64,000 nt of DNA from Blautia liquoris (GCF_015159595.1 NZ_CP063304.1:1178001-1242000), one strand, 5' to 3'. Positions 38,548 through 48,063 are shown, numbered from the stretch's first letter. Numbers and translations are program-made. Notes: generated by a model from the letters alone, not told the origin.

Positions 38548-40271
38548 GTATCTTCCGTTCGCATGGGAATCTGAAAAGAAATACAGGTTCCCATATTCTT
38601 TTTACTCTGTATATGAAGAGCGCTGTCTGGTCCGTAATTTAATATCAGTCTGCGGTTAATATTGGTGAGGCCGATATTCCTGCTTTTTGTGTTCGAAATT
38701 CTCTCATATAATTCATGGATTTCAGTTTGAGACAGTCCGATGCCATTGTCAAGTACAGCAAATAAAACTTTATCGTTACGCTTGTGGATTTTGACCTTAA
38801 GATAACCGATGGAGTCAATTCCTGAGATTCCGTGGCTGAGACTATTTTCCAGTAAGGGCTGAAGCATGAGACGGAAAACGGGAAGTGTCATCGAGTCTTC
38901 TGCAACCTCATAATAGATAATAAACCTGTCACCCAGACGTTCTTTCTGTATCTCCATGTATTTCTTCAGATGATCCAGTTCATCCTTTAAAAGTACTGGG
39001 GTTGAAGGATCTTCCAGGGAGTATTTCAATATATCGGATAGATTATGCAGCATACGGTTCAGTTTGCAGGGGCCTCCAGCAAGTTCTAAGGCTTCAAAAT
39101 CTAATACCTGCAAGGTGTTAAACAAAAAATGAGGATTAATCTGGTGCTGCAGGGAAGCAATTTCCGTCATTTCCTGTTCATGCTGACGTTCACTTAGCTG
39201 ATGCTTCAACTGTGTGGAATGAAGATAGACAGATATCACATTATTCATAATGACATCATATTCATCGTGAACAGCAGAGGAAGGCATAGGAGGAATTTGC
39301 CCTTTTTCTGCCTCATCAAAAGTATGTATAATTGCATTGATCTGCTGAAAATTTCTTTTTGTCACCTGGTAAGCCAAAAATAAACTGATCAGACAGTTTG
39401 AAATCACAGCGGCAGTCAGGACGATGAGTGTAGGGAGAAGCTGCCTGCACACATACTGGAACGGCACATAGGATGAGAATGTAATATTGAAAGAAGGCGA
39501 TGTTACGGTTTGTGAAAGATAAAAAGAGTCCTTATATTTCGTCCATCTGGATCTTTTCTGTCCGGAAATTAATTTGTCCGGCAGAATATCTCCCTGATTA
39601 CTAGCCAATACATTGCCTTCCAAGTCGGATAAAAACAAGAGACTGCCATCTAGTCCGGCACTGCTAAGGAGTTTTTCAAATTTGCTGCAGTCGATATTTA
39701 CAACAATAACACCCTTCACATTTGACATTCGCTGAAACATGGTAATATATCGCGTGGGCTTCCTGCTCCGATAAGGTGAAAACTCTCTTTTTTCAATCCA
39801 TAGATGTTTTCCGCTATTTTCTGACAGATACATATCTTTCCATTCTTTGTCCTTATTTGCAGACAGGCTCGTGATTCCAGCTTCTGATGAGAAGTAATTA
39901 TCATACCCATCCAAGTATAAATAGACGCAGTCAATATAGGTGTGTGCCTGTGCAATTGCACTTAAAGAGGCCTTTACACTGTTCAGAAAGATTACGTCAG
40001 TATACTCAAATTCTTCATTATTCAATAGTTTTTCCATAGAAAGTACCATGCGAGGATTATATGTCAGCAATTCGTACTGGTAGGTGGAGGTAGAAAGTAC
40101 CATCTCCAGGTTGTCCCTGACAACTGTAAGAGAATCACCAGATGCCTGTATAATGGATTTTGTATTTTGTCTATACAAGAAAATCGTTGAGATGATCGTT
40201 AAAATTATAATTGGAATCAGCATGATCAGAAAAAAAGATTTGCATCTTTTGATCAGAAACCTTTTCATCAT
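38544..40271 (-). CDS. Sensor histidine kinase, YesM-like
   Basis: This 575-residue kinase has an N-terminal helix (FFLIMLIPIIILTIISTIFL), an extracellular sensor of about 240 residues, a second helix (TLIVLTAAVISNCLISLFLA), and the kinase core with LQHQINPHFLFNTLQVLDFEALELA, LQPLLENSLSHG and NIGLTNINRRL. Two adjacent ATG codons follow AAGGGGG. It lies 17 bases after its partner regulator. The divergent binding-protein operon on the plus strand is the obvious target of this pair. Confidence 0.93.
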   Translation of the reverse strand: MMKRFLIKRCKSFFLIMLIPIIILTIISTIFLYRQNTKSIIQASGDSLTVVRDNLEMVLSTSTYQYELLTYNPRMVLSMEKLLNNEEFEYTDVIFLNSVKASLSAIAQAHTYIDCVYLYLDGYDNYFSSEAGITSLSANKDKEWKDMYLSENSGKHLWIEKREFSPYRSRKPTRYITMFQRMSNVKGVIVVNIDCSKFEKLLSSAGLDGSLLFLSDLEGNVLASNQGDILPDKLISGQKRSRWTKYKDSFYLSQTVTSPSFNITFSSYVPFQYVCRQLLPTLIVLTAAVISNCLISLFLAYQVTKRNFQQINAIIHTFDEAEKGQIPPMPSSAVHDEYDVIMNNVISVYLHSTQLKHQLSERQHEQEMTEIASLQHQINPHFLFNTLQVLDFEALELAGGPCKLNRMLHNLSDILKYSLEDPSTPVLLKDELDHLKKYMEIQKERLGDRFIIYYEVAEDSMTLPVFRLMLQPLLENSLSHGISGIDSIGYLKVKIHKRNDKVLFAVLDNGIGLSQTEIHELYERISNTKSRNIGLTNINRRLILNYGPDSALHIQSKKNMGTCISFQIPMRTEDT

Positions 40272-40288
40272 GATAGTGGCACCCCCTT

Positions 40289-41026
40289 CTAGTGTAAGTA
40301 TTTCTCTCTGTATTCTCTGGGAGATATCTTATAATATTGTTTAAATGCTCTCGAAAAGTTCTTTGGATTATCATATCCAATGCGATAGGCAATTTCGTAA
40401 TGTTTATATGTAATATCGCATAACATGTCTGCTGCTTTCTTCATTCTCAGTTCAACTAGATATTCCGAAAAACCCGTTCCGGTTTTTTCTTTAAACAGCT
40501 TGGAAAGGTAATTCGGACTCAAGTTTACTTGAACTGCGGCCTCTTCGAGAGTTGCATTTTGATAGTTGTTTTTCAGATATTTTTTTACATTTGCAATTAT
40601 TTTTCCATAGTAAGAAGTCATTTCCTGAACTTGACTCTCTTTGTGATAGCGCAGATCGAGATCCGATCGAATTCGCTCAAAGCAGCTATATAATGCCTCA
40701 TACTTGACTGGTTTCAGAAGATAATCGAAAGCATGGTTGACGATCGCAGTATGAAGATAAGAAAAATCCTGATAGCCAGTCAGAAAGACAAATATGAGAT
40801 CGGGAAAATCGGAACATAGATGATCACTAAGTTCAATTCCTGACATAACAGGCATACGTATATCGGTCAGCACGACATCGATGGTATGCGTCCGGATAAA
40901 GGACAACGCTTGTTGTCCATTCGAAAATTGCCCGGAAATTTTAAAGCCATTCTTCTCCCATGGGAATAAATTTACAAGTCCCTCACTTATTTTGTTTTCA
41001 TCATCTACGATAATCAGTGAATACAT
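40289..41026 (-). CDS. Response regulator, YesN-like with AraC-type HTH
   Basis: This 245-residue regulator has a receiver domain (SLIIVDDENK, phospho-acceptor in VVLTDIRMPVMSG, FVFLTGYQDF) joined almost directly to the AraC HTH pair (ATLEEAAVQVNLSPNYLSKLFKEKTG and YDNPKNFSRAFKQYYKISPREYR). It is about 130 residues shorter than the other YesN-like protein of this window because the middle domain is absent. The gene precedes the kinase gene in one transcript, divergent from the sugar importer it probably activates. Confidence 0.93.
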   Translation of the reverse strand: MYSLIIVDDENKISEGLVNLFPWEKNGFKISGQFSNGQQALSFIRTHTIDVVLTDIRMPVMSGIELSDHLCSDFPDLIFVFLTGYQDFSYLHTAIVNHAFDYLLKPVKYEALYSCFERIRSDLDLRYHKESQVQEMTSYYGKIIANVKKYLKNNYQNATLEEAAVQVNLSPNYLSKLFKEKTGTGFSEYLVELRMKKAADMLCDITYKHYEIAYRIGYDNPKNFSRAFKQYYKISPREYREKYLH

Positions 41027-41045
41027 ACGAATCCCTCCAAAGCAT

Positions 41046-41074
41046 TTGTCTCAGGCTGATAAGTTAAGTATACT
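41046..41074 (+). promoter_or_regulatory. Candidate promoter of the fourth importer operon
   Basis: TTGTCT and TATACT are spaced by 17 bases in the 250-base region between the divergent regulator and binding-protein genes. It would give a leader of about 195 bases. No riboswitch was recognised in that leader, which is AT-rich. Confidence 0.4.
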
Positions 41075-41276
41075 ATATCGGAGAAAATATGAACAGAATG
41101 ATATTTTGAATCGTAAGAAATGAATACATAAAGTAACATATGTGGAATTGCACGGTGTAGTTTGTAATAAATGAAGAAATATAGTAATTGAAAGGATTGG
41201 AAGAACACATATTTTTCGATAGAATAATACGTAGAACTTGTAGAAGAAAATATTCAATATGTATGGAGGGATAAGG

Positions 41277-42617
41277 ATGAAGAAGAAAAAAGTAATGGCG
41301 ATGATGTTGTCAGTTTTGATGGCAGCCACACTTATGACTGGCTGCGGAGGATCCGATGATGCAAATGGAGGTAAGTCAAAAAGTGAAAAGTCAGACAAGG
41401 GGGAGCAGGTCACACTGAGATTCAGTTGGTGGGGCGGAGATGAGAGAAATGAAGCAACACTGCAGGTAATTGATAACTATGAAAAGGAACACCCAAATAT
41501 CAAGATCGAGCCTGAGTTTGGCGGAGATGAAGGGTATCTGGAAAAGCTTTCTACATCGCTTGCAGGCGGACAGGCTGCAGATATTATCCAAAACGGAACG
41601 GGTTGGATGCCGGGATTCGTAGAAAAAGGAGACTTTTTTGTCGATTTTAATGACTATAAAGATGATATTGACTTATCCGGATTTTCTGATGAGTATCTGG
41701 ACAATACCTGTGTCTTTGATGGGAAGCTGCTTGGACTTCCAAGCGGTGTTGCCACCACGGCACTCCTGGTCAATAAGACATTGGCTGATGAAACAGGTAT
41801 AGATCTCACAAAAGATGTGACCTGGGAGAGTCTGATTGAGATGGGAAAGAAAGTGCAGGAACATGATAACAGCCAATATCTTTTGAATATAGACACCAGT
41901 TTTCTTGTGACAAATGTCTTTCGGCCATATATTATGCAAATGACAGGAAAACCGCTGATTGATGATGATACAAAAAAACTCACCTGTTCTGAAGAGCAGC
42001 TTGTATCGGTATTGGCATATATTCAGTCTCTTTACGAAAATCATGTGACTCAGCCAGCTGGTGAGACAGCGTCTTTTGAAGATGCACTTCAGACGAATCC
42101 GAAATGGATCAACGGAGATTATGTGGCGGTTATGACGAATTCTTCTCAGATCAACAATTTGACAGCCGCAAATGAGAATGTCGAATATATAGTAGCTTCA
42201 ATGCCTGAGATGAGTGACAAATCCGTACAGAAGAATGATGGGTATTATGCGAATCCCCCTCAGTTGATGTGTGTGAATAAATCCGGTAAACATGTCAAAG
42301 AAGCTGTGAAGTTTTTGGACTACTTTTACAATAATGAAGATGCAGCTAAGATTCTAAAGGATTTGAGATCTGTGCCACCGACTGAAAATGCAAGAAAAAT
42401 CTGTGAGGAAAACGGACTAATCGGCAGTCTGGTGACCGATTCAGTTAATAAAGGTCTTGAAAAACATGGGGTCAATGAGATGGGTCTTACAACAGACTCG
42501 GAGGTGGAGTCTGTGATAAAAACCATGATTGAAAGTGTCAAATATGGAGAAAGTACACCTGACAAAGCCGCATCTGATGGAATCTCTATGTTAAATAACA
42601 TTCTCTCAGAGAAATAA
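41277..42617 (+). CDS. Extracellular sugar-binding lipoprotein
   Basis: The protein (446 residues) has a lipoprotein signal with lipobox LMTGC (Cys23) and a short polar tether, then the family 1 fold (TLRFSWWGGDERNEATLQVIDNYEKEH). GGAGGG lies seven bases ahead of the ATG used here; an ATG six codons earlier overlaps that site. It heads an importer operon with two permeases, an alcohol dehydrogenase and an aldo/keto reductase, so the ligand may be a sugar or polyol that is oxidised or reduced after uptake. Confidence 0.92.
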   Translation: MKKKKVMAMMLSVLMAATLMTGCGGSDDANGGKSKSEKSDKGEQVTLRFSWWGGDERNEATLQVIDNYEKEHPNIKIEPEFGGDEGYLEKLSTSLAGGQAADIIQNGTGWMPGFVEKGDFFVDFNDYKDDIDLSGFSDEYLDNTCVFDGKLLGLPSGVATTALLVNKTLADETGIDLTKDVTWESLIEMGKKVQEHDNSQYLLNIDTSFLVTNVFRPYIMQMTGKPLIDDDTKKLTCSEEQLVSVLAYIQSLYENHVTQPAGETASFEDALQTNPKWINGDYVAVMTNSSQINNLTAANENVEYIVASMPEMSDKSVQKNDGYYANPPQLMCVNKSGKHVKEAVKFLDYFYNNEDAAKILKDLRSVPPTENARKICEENGLIGSLVTDSVNKGLEKHGVNEMGLTTDSEVESVIKTMIESVKYGESTPDKAASDGISMLNNILSEK

Positions 42618-42632
42618 GCATTAGGTGAGATT

Positions 42633-42673
42633 CAGCTGCCTCGACCGCTGATTTCTAGCGATCGGGGCAGCTG
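42633..42673 (+). terminator. Intercistronic hairpin after binding-protein gene
   Basis: CAGCTGCC and GGCAGCTG form a perfect outer stem, continued by CGA/TCG and CGCT/AGCG pairs around GATTTCT. There is no T-run, so it is more likely an mRNA-stabilising or processing hairpin than a full terminator. The next permease starts 22 bases later. Confidence 0.6.
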
Positions 42674-42694
42674 ATCAGAAAGGTATCGTATTTC

Positions 42695-43600
42695 ATGAGA
42701 CTAAAAAAAATAAAAAAATATAGAAAAAAAGACTATATGGGGCTGGTATATATTGCCCCCTGGCTGATTGGCTTTTTACTGCTTCAGCTTTATCCTTTCT
42801 TGAGTTCTTTATACTATTCGTTTACAGATTATCAGTTTTTTAATGATCCGTCATGGATCGGGATCCAGAATTATAAAAAACTCTTTACAACAGATCCAGA
42901 GTTTTACAACTCGCTTAAAGTCACAATAGTGTATACACTTTATACAGTACCCGGAAAACTGATTATGGCATTGTTTATCGCAGTTTTGCTGAACCAGAAT
43001 CTGAAGCATATCGGTGTTATCCGGACTATTTATTATCTGCCTTCTCTTTTTTCAGGAAGTGTAGCTGTCGCAATCTTATGGAAACTTCTTTTTATGGATG
43101 AAGGAACGATCAACAGTTTACTGACAAGTATTCATCTTCCAAAGGTGCAGTGGTTAGGGACAACATCAACGGCATTGGTGACAATATGTCTTCTTGAGAT
43201 CTGGCAGTTTGGGTCATCAATGGTGATGTTTCTTGCGGCTTTAAAACAAGTTCCCGTTTCACTATATGAAGCAGCCTCTCTGGATGGTGCCGGAGCAGTT
43301 AAAAAGTTCTTTCATATTACAATTCCTCAGATTTCACCGATAATCTTTTTCAATATTATCATGCAGTCGATTACCGCTCTTCAGAACTTTACATCCTCAT
43401 TTGTAGTAACAGGAGGCGGACCCAATAAAGGAACCTATGTCCTTGGAATGAAACTTTATACAGATGCGTTCACTTATTTCAAGATGGGTTATGCAAGTGC
43501 AACTTCCTGGGTGATATTCGGGATGATTCTGGTGATTACGCTTTTATTGTTCCGATTTTCTTCAGGAAAAGTGTATTATGAAGATGGAGGAGACTTTTAA
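42695..43600 (+). CDS. CUT1 sugar importer permease, MalF-like
   Basis: This 301-residue protein has a very basic N terminus (RLKKIKKYRKKD), six membrane segments and the EAA loop EAASLDGAGAVKKFFHITIP. VVTGGGPNKGT before the last helices is typical of MalF/UgpA-type subunits. Confidence 0.93.
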   Translation: MRLKKIKKYRKKDYMGLVYIAPWLIGFLLLQLYPFLSSLYYSFTDYQFFNDPSWIGIQNYKKLFTTDPEFYNSLKVTIVYTLYTVPGKLIMALFIAVLLNQNLKHIGVIRTIYYLPSLFSGSVAVAILWKLLFMDEGTINSLLTSIHLPKVQWLGTTSTALVTICLLEIWQFGSSMVMFLAALKQVPVSLYEAASLDGAGAVKKFFHITIPQISPIIFFNIIMQSITALQNFTSSFVVTGGGPNKGTYVLGMKLYTDAFTYFKMGYASATSWVIFGMILVITLLLFRFSSGKVYYEDGGDF

Positions 43601-43615
43601 GAGAGAGGAGTTTGC

Positions 43616-44455
43616 ATGAGAAAGATAAAAAAGAATAAGGTTTTGATATATTTGATCATAGCACTGGTTGGTGTTCTTATGATCTACCCCATTCTCTGGA
43701 TGTTTCTTGCGGCGTTCAAGACAAACAGCGAAATCTTCGGGTCTGTAAAACTACTTCCTGGAAGTTGGTCGTTTGATGCATTTGTGAATGGATGGAAGGG
43801 AACAGGAAGATATTCATTCGGAAAATTTTTCCTGAATACATTTGCCATTGTTGTGCCCACGACATTGCTGACTGTTGTATCTTGTATGATTGTTGCATAT
43901 GGATTTGCCAGATTTAATTTTCCCGGAAAAAAACTGCTGTTTGGAATTCTGATTGCAACATTGATGCTTCCAAATACTGTGATTATTATCCCACGTTACA
44001 CGCTTTTTAATAAGTTTGGATGGCTGAACACGTACCTGCCTTTTTATATACCGGCACTTTTGGCGTGCTATCCGTTCTTTATTTTCATGTTGATGCAGTT
44101 TATGCGCGGTATTCCCAGGGAACTGGACGAATCAGCGTATATGGATGGATGCGGAACCCTTAGAACGTTTATCAGCATTCTATTGCCGTTGTTGAAACCA
44201 GCGTTGTTTTCAGCAGGGTTATTCCAATTTCTGTGGACATATAATGACTTCTTTAACTCCCTGATTTATATTAACAGTGTTGAGAAGTACCCGATATCAC
44301 TCGCACTTCGATCAGCGATTGATGCAGAAGCAAATGTGCAGTGGGGACAGATCATGGCGATGGCTTTCATCTCTGTCCTGCCGCTTATGATTTTGTTCTT
44401 TGTCGCACAAAAGTATTTTGTAGAAGGTGTGGCGACGAGCGGGCTGAAAGGATAA
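43616..44455 (+). CDS. CUT1 sugar importer permease, MalG-like
   Basis: This 279-residue protein has the EAA loop ESAYMDGCGTLRTFISILLP and the C-terminal QKYFVEGVATSGLKG. GAGAGGAG precedes the start. It ends the importer part; about 130 bases separate it from the dehydrogenase gene, with no clear terminator in between. Confidence 0.93.
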   Translation: MRKIKKNKVLIYLIIALVGVLMIYPILWMFLAAFKTNSEIFGSVKLLPGSWSFDAFVNGWKGTGRYSFGKFFLNTFAIVVPTTLLTVVSCMIVAYGFARFNFPGKKLLFGILIATLMLPNTVIIIPRYTLFNKFGWLNTYLPFYIPALLACYPFFIFMLMQFMRGIPRELDESAYMDGCGTLRTFISILLPLLKPALFSAGLFQFLWTYNDFFNSLIYINSVEKYPISLALRSAIDAEANVQWGQIMAMAFISVLPLMILFFVAQKYFVEGVATSGLKG

Positions 44456-44586
44456 TATATATCAGATATTGCAAATGAATACTTAATGATTTATGATAGG
44501 ATATAAGGGGTAAAAGGTTATGCGTTTCATGAATAAGACACTTAATCTAGGTATTTCTAAAAACATTGAAAGCAGGAGGATTTAAA

Positions 44587-45669
44587 ATGGCAGTAAAAAT
44601 GATCCCAAAGACGATGACAGGTGCTGTTCTGCCCGGAGACAGTTCCGTGGAAATGAAAGAATTCGAGATTCCGAAGCCGGGTTATGGACAGGTTTTGGTG
44701 AAGACAAAGGCGACAACGATCTGCGGCAGTGACATTCGATGTATATATCGCGAACACACAGGTAAAGGTCCGGAAGCTTATATTCCCGGCACGATTGCAG
44801 GACATGAACCCTGCGGCCTGATCGTGGAAGAAGGGGAAGGTGTACGCAGATTTCACAAAGGTGACCGTGTAATTGTTTATCATATATCAGGATGTGGGGT
44901 ATGCTATGACTGTCGCCGTGGCTATTACATATCCTGCAAGAGTAAATATCGCAAGGCTTATGGTTGGCAGAGAAATGGCGGGATGGCTCCGTACATGCTT
45001 TGTGATGAGAAAGATCTGATTGCACTGCCAGATGAGCTTACCTACAAAGATGGTGCTCAGGTGGCCTGTGGATTCGGTACAGTCTATGAGGCAATTGAGA
45101 AGATAGGAATTTCTGGAAATGATGCAGTGCTTGTGACAGGGCTTGGGCCGGTGGGTCTTGCAGCGTTGATGCTCGCAAAGGCACTCGGCGCGAATCATCT
45201 GATCGGTGTGGAGATGAATGACTATCGAATTGATCTTGCGAAAAAGCTTGGTCTCGTAGATGAAGTTTTTAAACCTGACAAAAACACTCTTGAGAAGATA
45301 TTGAAGGTGACTGGCGGGCATGGTGTGGAAAGAGCTATTGATGCCAGTGCCAATGATTCAGGAAGACAGCTTGCAATTCGTGCGACCAGAGATTGGGGAA
45401 AGATTGCATTTGTAGGAGAAGGCGGAACTTGCACATTTAATCCCAGCCCCGACATCATTCATGGTCAGAAATCAATCTATGGATCCTGGGTCACAAGTCT
45501 TTGGCGTATGGAAGAATTAGTCGAGAAATTAGTCCGCTGGAATATTCATCCGGAAGACCTGATTACGGATGAATTCGCAATTGATCATGCCGGCGAAGCA
45601 TATCAGCTGATGGCAGGAGGACAGTGCGGAAAAGTTGCGGTAGTATTTGGTGATCAGGATGAGCGCTAA
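44587..45669 (+). CDS. Zinc-dependent alcohol/polyol dehydrogenase (MDR family)
   Basis: The protein (360 residues) is a medium-chain dehydrogenase. Catalytic zinc ligands are Cys46 in TICGSD and His73/Glu74 in AGHEP; the structural zinc site is Cys103, Cys106, Cys109 and Cys117. The nucleotide-binding GLGPVGLAALMLAKALGA is clear. Such enzymes oxidise secondary alcohols or sugars with NAD(P). AGGAGG precedes the ATG. It follows a sugar importer and overlaps the next reductase gene by 11 bases, suggesting a redox interconversion of the imported sugar or polyol. The substrate cannot be named. Confidence 0.88.
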   Translation: MAVKMIPKTMTGAVLPGDSSVEMKEFEIPKPGYGQVLVKTKATTICGSDIRCIYREHTGKGPEAYIPGTIAGHEPCGLIVEEGEGVRRFHKGDRVIVYHISGCGVCYDCRRGYYISCKSKYRKAYGWQRNGGMAPYMLCDEKDLIALPDELTYKDGAQVACGFGTVYEAIEKIGISGNDAVLVTGLGPVGLAALMLAKALGANHLIGVEMNDYRIDLAKKLGLVDEVFKPDKNTLEKILKVTGGHGVERAIDASANDSGRQLAIRATRDWGKIAFVGEGGTCTFNPSPDIIHGQKSIYGSWVTSLWRMEELVEKLVRWNIHPEDLITDEFAIDHAGEAYQLMAGGQCGKVAVVFGDQDER

Positions 45670-46648
45670 AGAAATTAAAGTTCCTTCAAAGACTTTATAC
45701 ACGGGTGCCAAGATGCCCGCCATCGGTCTTGGAACTTTTGGATCTGATAAGTATTCTTCCGATGATATTGCCAGAGCAGTATACGGTGCGGTAAGTGCGG
45801 GCTACCGTCTGATAGATTGTGCTTCTGTCTATGGAAATGAAGCAAAGATCGGGGTGACTTTGGAAAAACTCTTTCAAGATAAGATTGTTTCAAGGGAAGA
45901 GCTTTTTGTCACAGGAAAAGTCTGGAATGATATGCACGGTGATGGACAAATCGAAAAATCATGTAAGAATAGTTTGAAAGATCTAAAAATTGATTATTTT
46001 GACTTGTATCTTGTACATTGGCCGTTTCCCAATTATCACGCACCGGGCTGTGATGGTGATTCCAGAAATCCAGATTCTCGTCCGTTTTCTGTGGAAGAAT
46101 TTATGAGTGTCTGGAGACAGTGTGAGTCACTAGTTGACAGGGGACTGACAAAGCATATCGGTATGTCGAATATGACAGTGAAGAAACTGGAAGAGGTGTT
46201 TCCACTTTGCACAGTGAAACCGGCAGCAATTGAGATGGAGCTGCACCCTGGTTTTCAGCAGCCTGAATTGTTTCAATTTGTCACAAGTCATGGGATTGTA
46301 CCGATTGGGTTCTGTCCGCTGGGGTCTCCTTCCAGACCCAAACGTGACCGGACGCCGGAAGATGTTGCAGATACACAGATGCCGGAGATTGTAAAAATAG
46401 CAAACACTCATAATATTCATCCGGTGGAAGTATGTTTAAAATGGGCGGTCCAGCGGGGACAGATTCCGATTCCGTTTTCCGTAAAAGAGAAGCAATATGT
46501 ATCAAATCTAAGATGTATTACAGAAGATCCGCTGACTGATGAAGAAATGGATGAGATAAGACAGGCCGATAAAAATTGCCGTCTCGTCAAAGGACAGGTC
46601 TTTCTCTGGCCCGGGGCCAAAAGCTGGGAAGAGATCTGGGATCTTTAA
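45659..46648 (+). CDS. Aldo/keto reductase
   Basis: The protein (329 residues) has the complete aldo/keto reductase tetrad: Asp53 and Tyr58 in LIDCASVYGN, Lys87 in VTGKVWN and His120 in LYLVHWPFP. The C-terminal half has the NADP-binding pieces PIPFSVKEKQYVSNL. It reduces aldehydes or ketones, or oxidises the reverse way. The ATG is inside the dehydrogenase gene, so the two enzymes are probably made in coupled fashion and may act one after the other on the same sugar. Confidence 0.92.
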   Translation: MSAKEIKVPSKTLYTGAKMPAIGLGTFGSDKYSSDDIARAVYGAVSAGYRLIDCASVYGNEAKIGVTLEKLFQDKIVSREELFVTGKVWNDMHGDGQIEKSCKNSLKDLKIDYFDLYLVHWPFPNYHAPGCDGDSRNPDSRPFSVEEFMSVWRQCESLVDRGLTKHIGMSNMTVKKLEEVFPLCTVKPAAIEMELHPGFQQPELFQFVTSHGIVPIGFCPLGSPSRPKRDRTPEDVADTQMPEIVKIANTHNIHPVEVCLKWAVQRGQIPIPFSVKEKQYVSNLRCITEDPLTDEEMDEIRQADKNCRLVKGQVFLWPGAKSWEEIWDL

Positions 46649-46658
46649 AGCAGGAAAC

Positions 46659-46687
46659 AAGGGACTGACTTTCATGGTCGGTCCCTT
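46659..46687 (+). terminator. Hairpin after aldo/keto reductase gene
   Basis: AAGGGAC and GTCCCTT enclose GAC/GTC pairs in an almost continuous 12-pair stem with loop TTCAT. It lies right after the stop. The lack of a T-run lowers confidence in strict termination. Confidence 0.55.
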
Positions 46688-46727
46688 AAGTGGATTCTAT
46701 GTTATGATTTATTAAGAGGAAGTTATT

Positions 46728-47501
46728 ATGTTAAAAAATGTAGATCTATATTATTTTAGCCCCACAGGAGGGACAAAGAAAGTCGCCCTGATGTTTGCTA
46801 AGGGGCTTGCTAAAAAAGTGAATCTGATAAACTTAGGAGATAAAAAGGTATTGAAAGAGCCGGAGAGTGATCTGATCGTGGTGGCGGCACCTGTATTTGG
46901 CGGGCGTATTCCAGCTCTGGTCTCGGATAAGATCCGAACGCTTGACGCTGCCGGGAAAAAGGCGGTTTCTCTGGTTGTATATGGAACGAGAGCATACGAA
47001 GATGCGCTGCTGGAATTGAATGATGCATTAAAAGATATTCAGGTCCAGATAATTGCCTCAGGCGATTTTGTCGCACAACATTCAATCGTGTCTGAAGTTG
47101 GAAAAGGAAGACCGGATAACAAAGATATCGAAGAGATTAAAACATTTGCAAAAAATGTCCTGGATAAGATGGAAGATCGAAACAACGATAACGACACTGA
47201 AAAAGAGATCAAGGTACCAGGAAGCCGACCATATAAAACTGCAATGAAGATTACAGACACGCCAATATCAACGAGCCGCTGTACATTATGTGGAACATGT
47301 GAAGAAGCCTGTCCTACAGGTGCGATCTATATCGATGGAAATGAACTGACGACTGATCTTAGAAAATGCATTCTCTGTATGGCATGCACATATGTCTGCC
47401 CGGAAGACGCCAGGGTGCTTCCAAAAAAGTTACAGGAAAGCGATGATGAGATGCTGAAACCTCTTATCGGGATATACCGGGAGAATGAAACTTTTTTATA
47501 A
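46728..47501 (+). CDS. EFR1-type flavodoxin/ferredoxin protein
   Basis: This 257-residue protein has an N-terminal flavodoxin-like domain (YYFSPTGGTKKVA as FMN phosphate loop, residues 1-150) and a C-terminal bacterial ferredoxin domain with two CxxCxxCxxxCP motifs (CTLCGTCEEACP and CILCMACTYVCP) for two [4Fe-4S] clusters. Such EFR1 proteins are common in anaerobes and probably carry electrons between ferredoxin and flavin partners. It stands just before a small hydrolase and has no obvious partner gene. Confidence 0.9.
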   Translation: MLKNVDLYYFSPTGGTKKVALMFAKGLAKKVNLINLGDKKVLKEPESDLIVVAAPVFGGRIPALVSDKIRTLDAAGKKAVSLVVYGTRAYEDALLELNDALKDIQVQIIASGDFVAQHSIVSEVGKGRPDNKDIEEIKTFAKNVLDKMEDRNNDNDTEKEIKVPGSRPYKTAMKITDTPISTSRCTLCGTCEEACPTGAIYIDGNELTTDLRKCILCMACTYVCPEDARVLPKKLQESDDEMLKPLIGIYRENETFL

Positions 47502-47537
47502 AATACTGCAGAGTGTGAAATGGAGAGAAAATTTATT

Positions 47538-48062
47538 ATGTCAAAATGTTTGATTGTTGTAGACTACCAGAATGACTTTGTATCGGGGTCTCTGGGATTC
47601 GAAGGAGCGGAACTTTTAGACGCCCGGATCGCAGAGAAAATCAAGCAGTATCGTGCATCGGGTGACACTGTGATGTTTACCTTTGATACACATACGGATG
47701 ATTATCTGAATACTCAGGAGGGAGAAAATCTCCCTGTACCACATTGTATCAAGGGCACGAAAGGACATGAGTTTTACGGGGAAACCGCGAAATTGATTCG
47801 CGATACGGACAAATGCTTTTACAAACCAGGTTTCGGGTCAGATGAGTTATATGAGTATTTAAAGGATATACCCTTCGATAGTATCGAACTGGTCGGACTT
47901 GTGACAAACATCTGTATCATATCCAATGTTGTTCTTGCAAAGACTGCACAGCCAGAAACACCTATTATCGTGGATTCCACATGCATCGGCTGCAGTGATC
48001 CAAAACTTAATGAGGAGACACTCCATGTGATGAGGGGACTTCAGGTAAAGGTGATTGACTGA
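47538..48062 (+). CDS. Isochorismatase/nicotinamidase-family cysteine hydrolase
   Basis: The protein (174 residues) has the catalytic triad Asp9 (VVDYQNDF), a lysine near position 92 (DKCFYKPGFGS) and Cys126 (VTNICIISN). Metal-ligand positions Asp50, His52 and His69 resemble nicotinamidase PncA. A nicotinamidase role in NAD salvage is therefore possible, but other amidase specificities exist. GGAGAG fits the ATG used here; an ATG 18 bases earlier has no site of its own. A strong terminator follows the stop. Confidence 0.85.
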   Translation: MSKCLIVVDYQNDFVSGSLGFEGAELLDARIAEKIKQYRASGDTVMFTFDTHTDDYLNTQEGENLPVPHCIKGTKGHEFYGETAKLIRDTDKCFYKPGFGSDELYEYLKDIPFDSIELVGLVTNICIISNVVLAKTAQPETPIIVDSTCIGCSDPKLNEETLHVMRGLQVKVID

Positions 48063-48063
48063 T

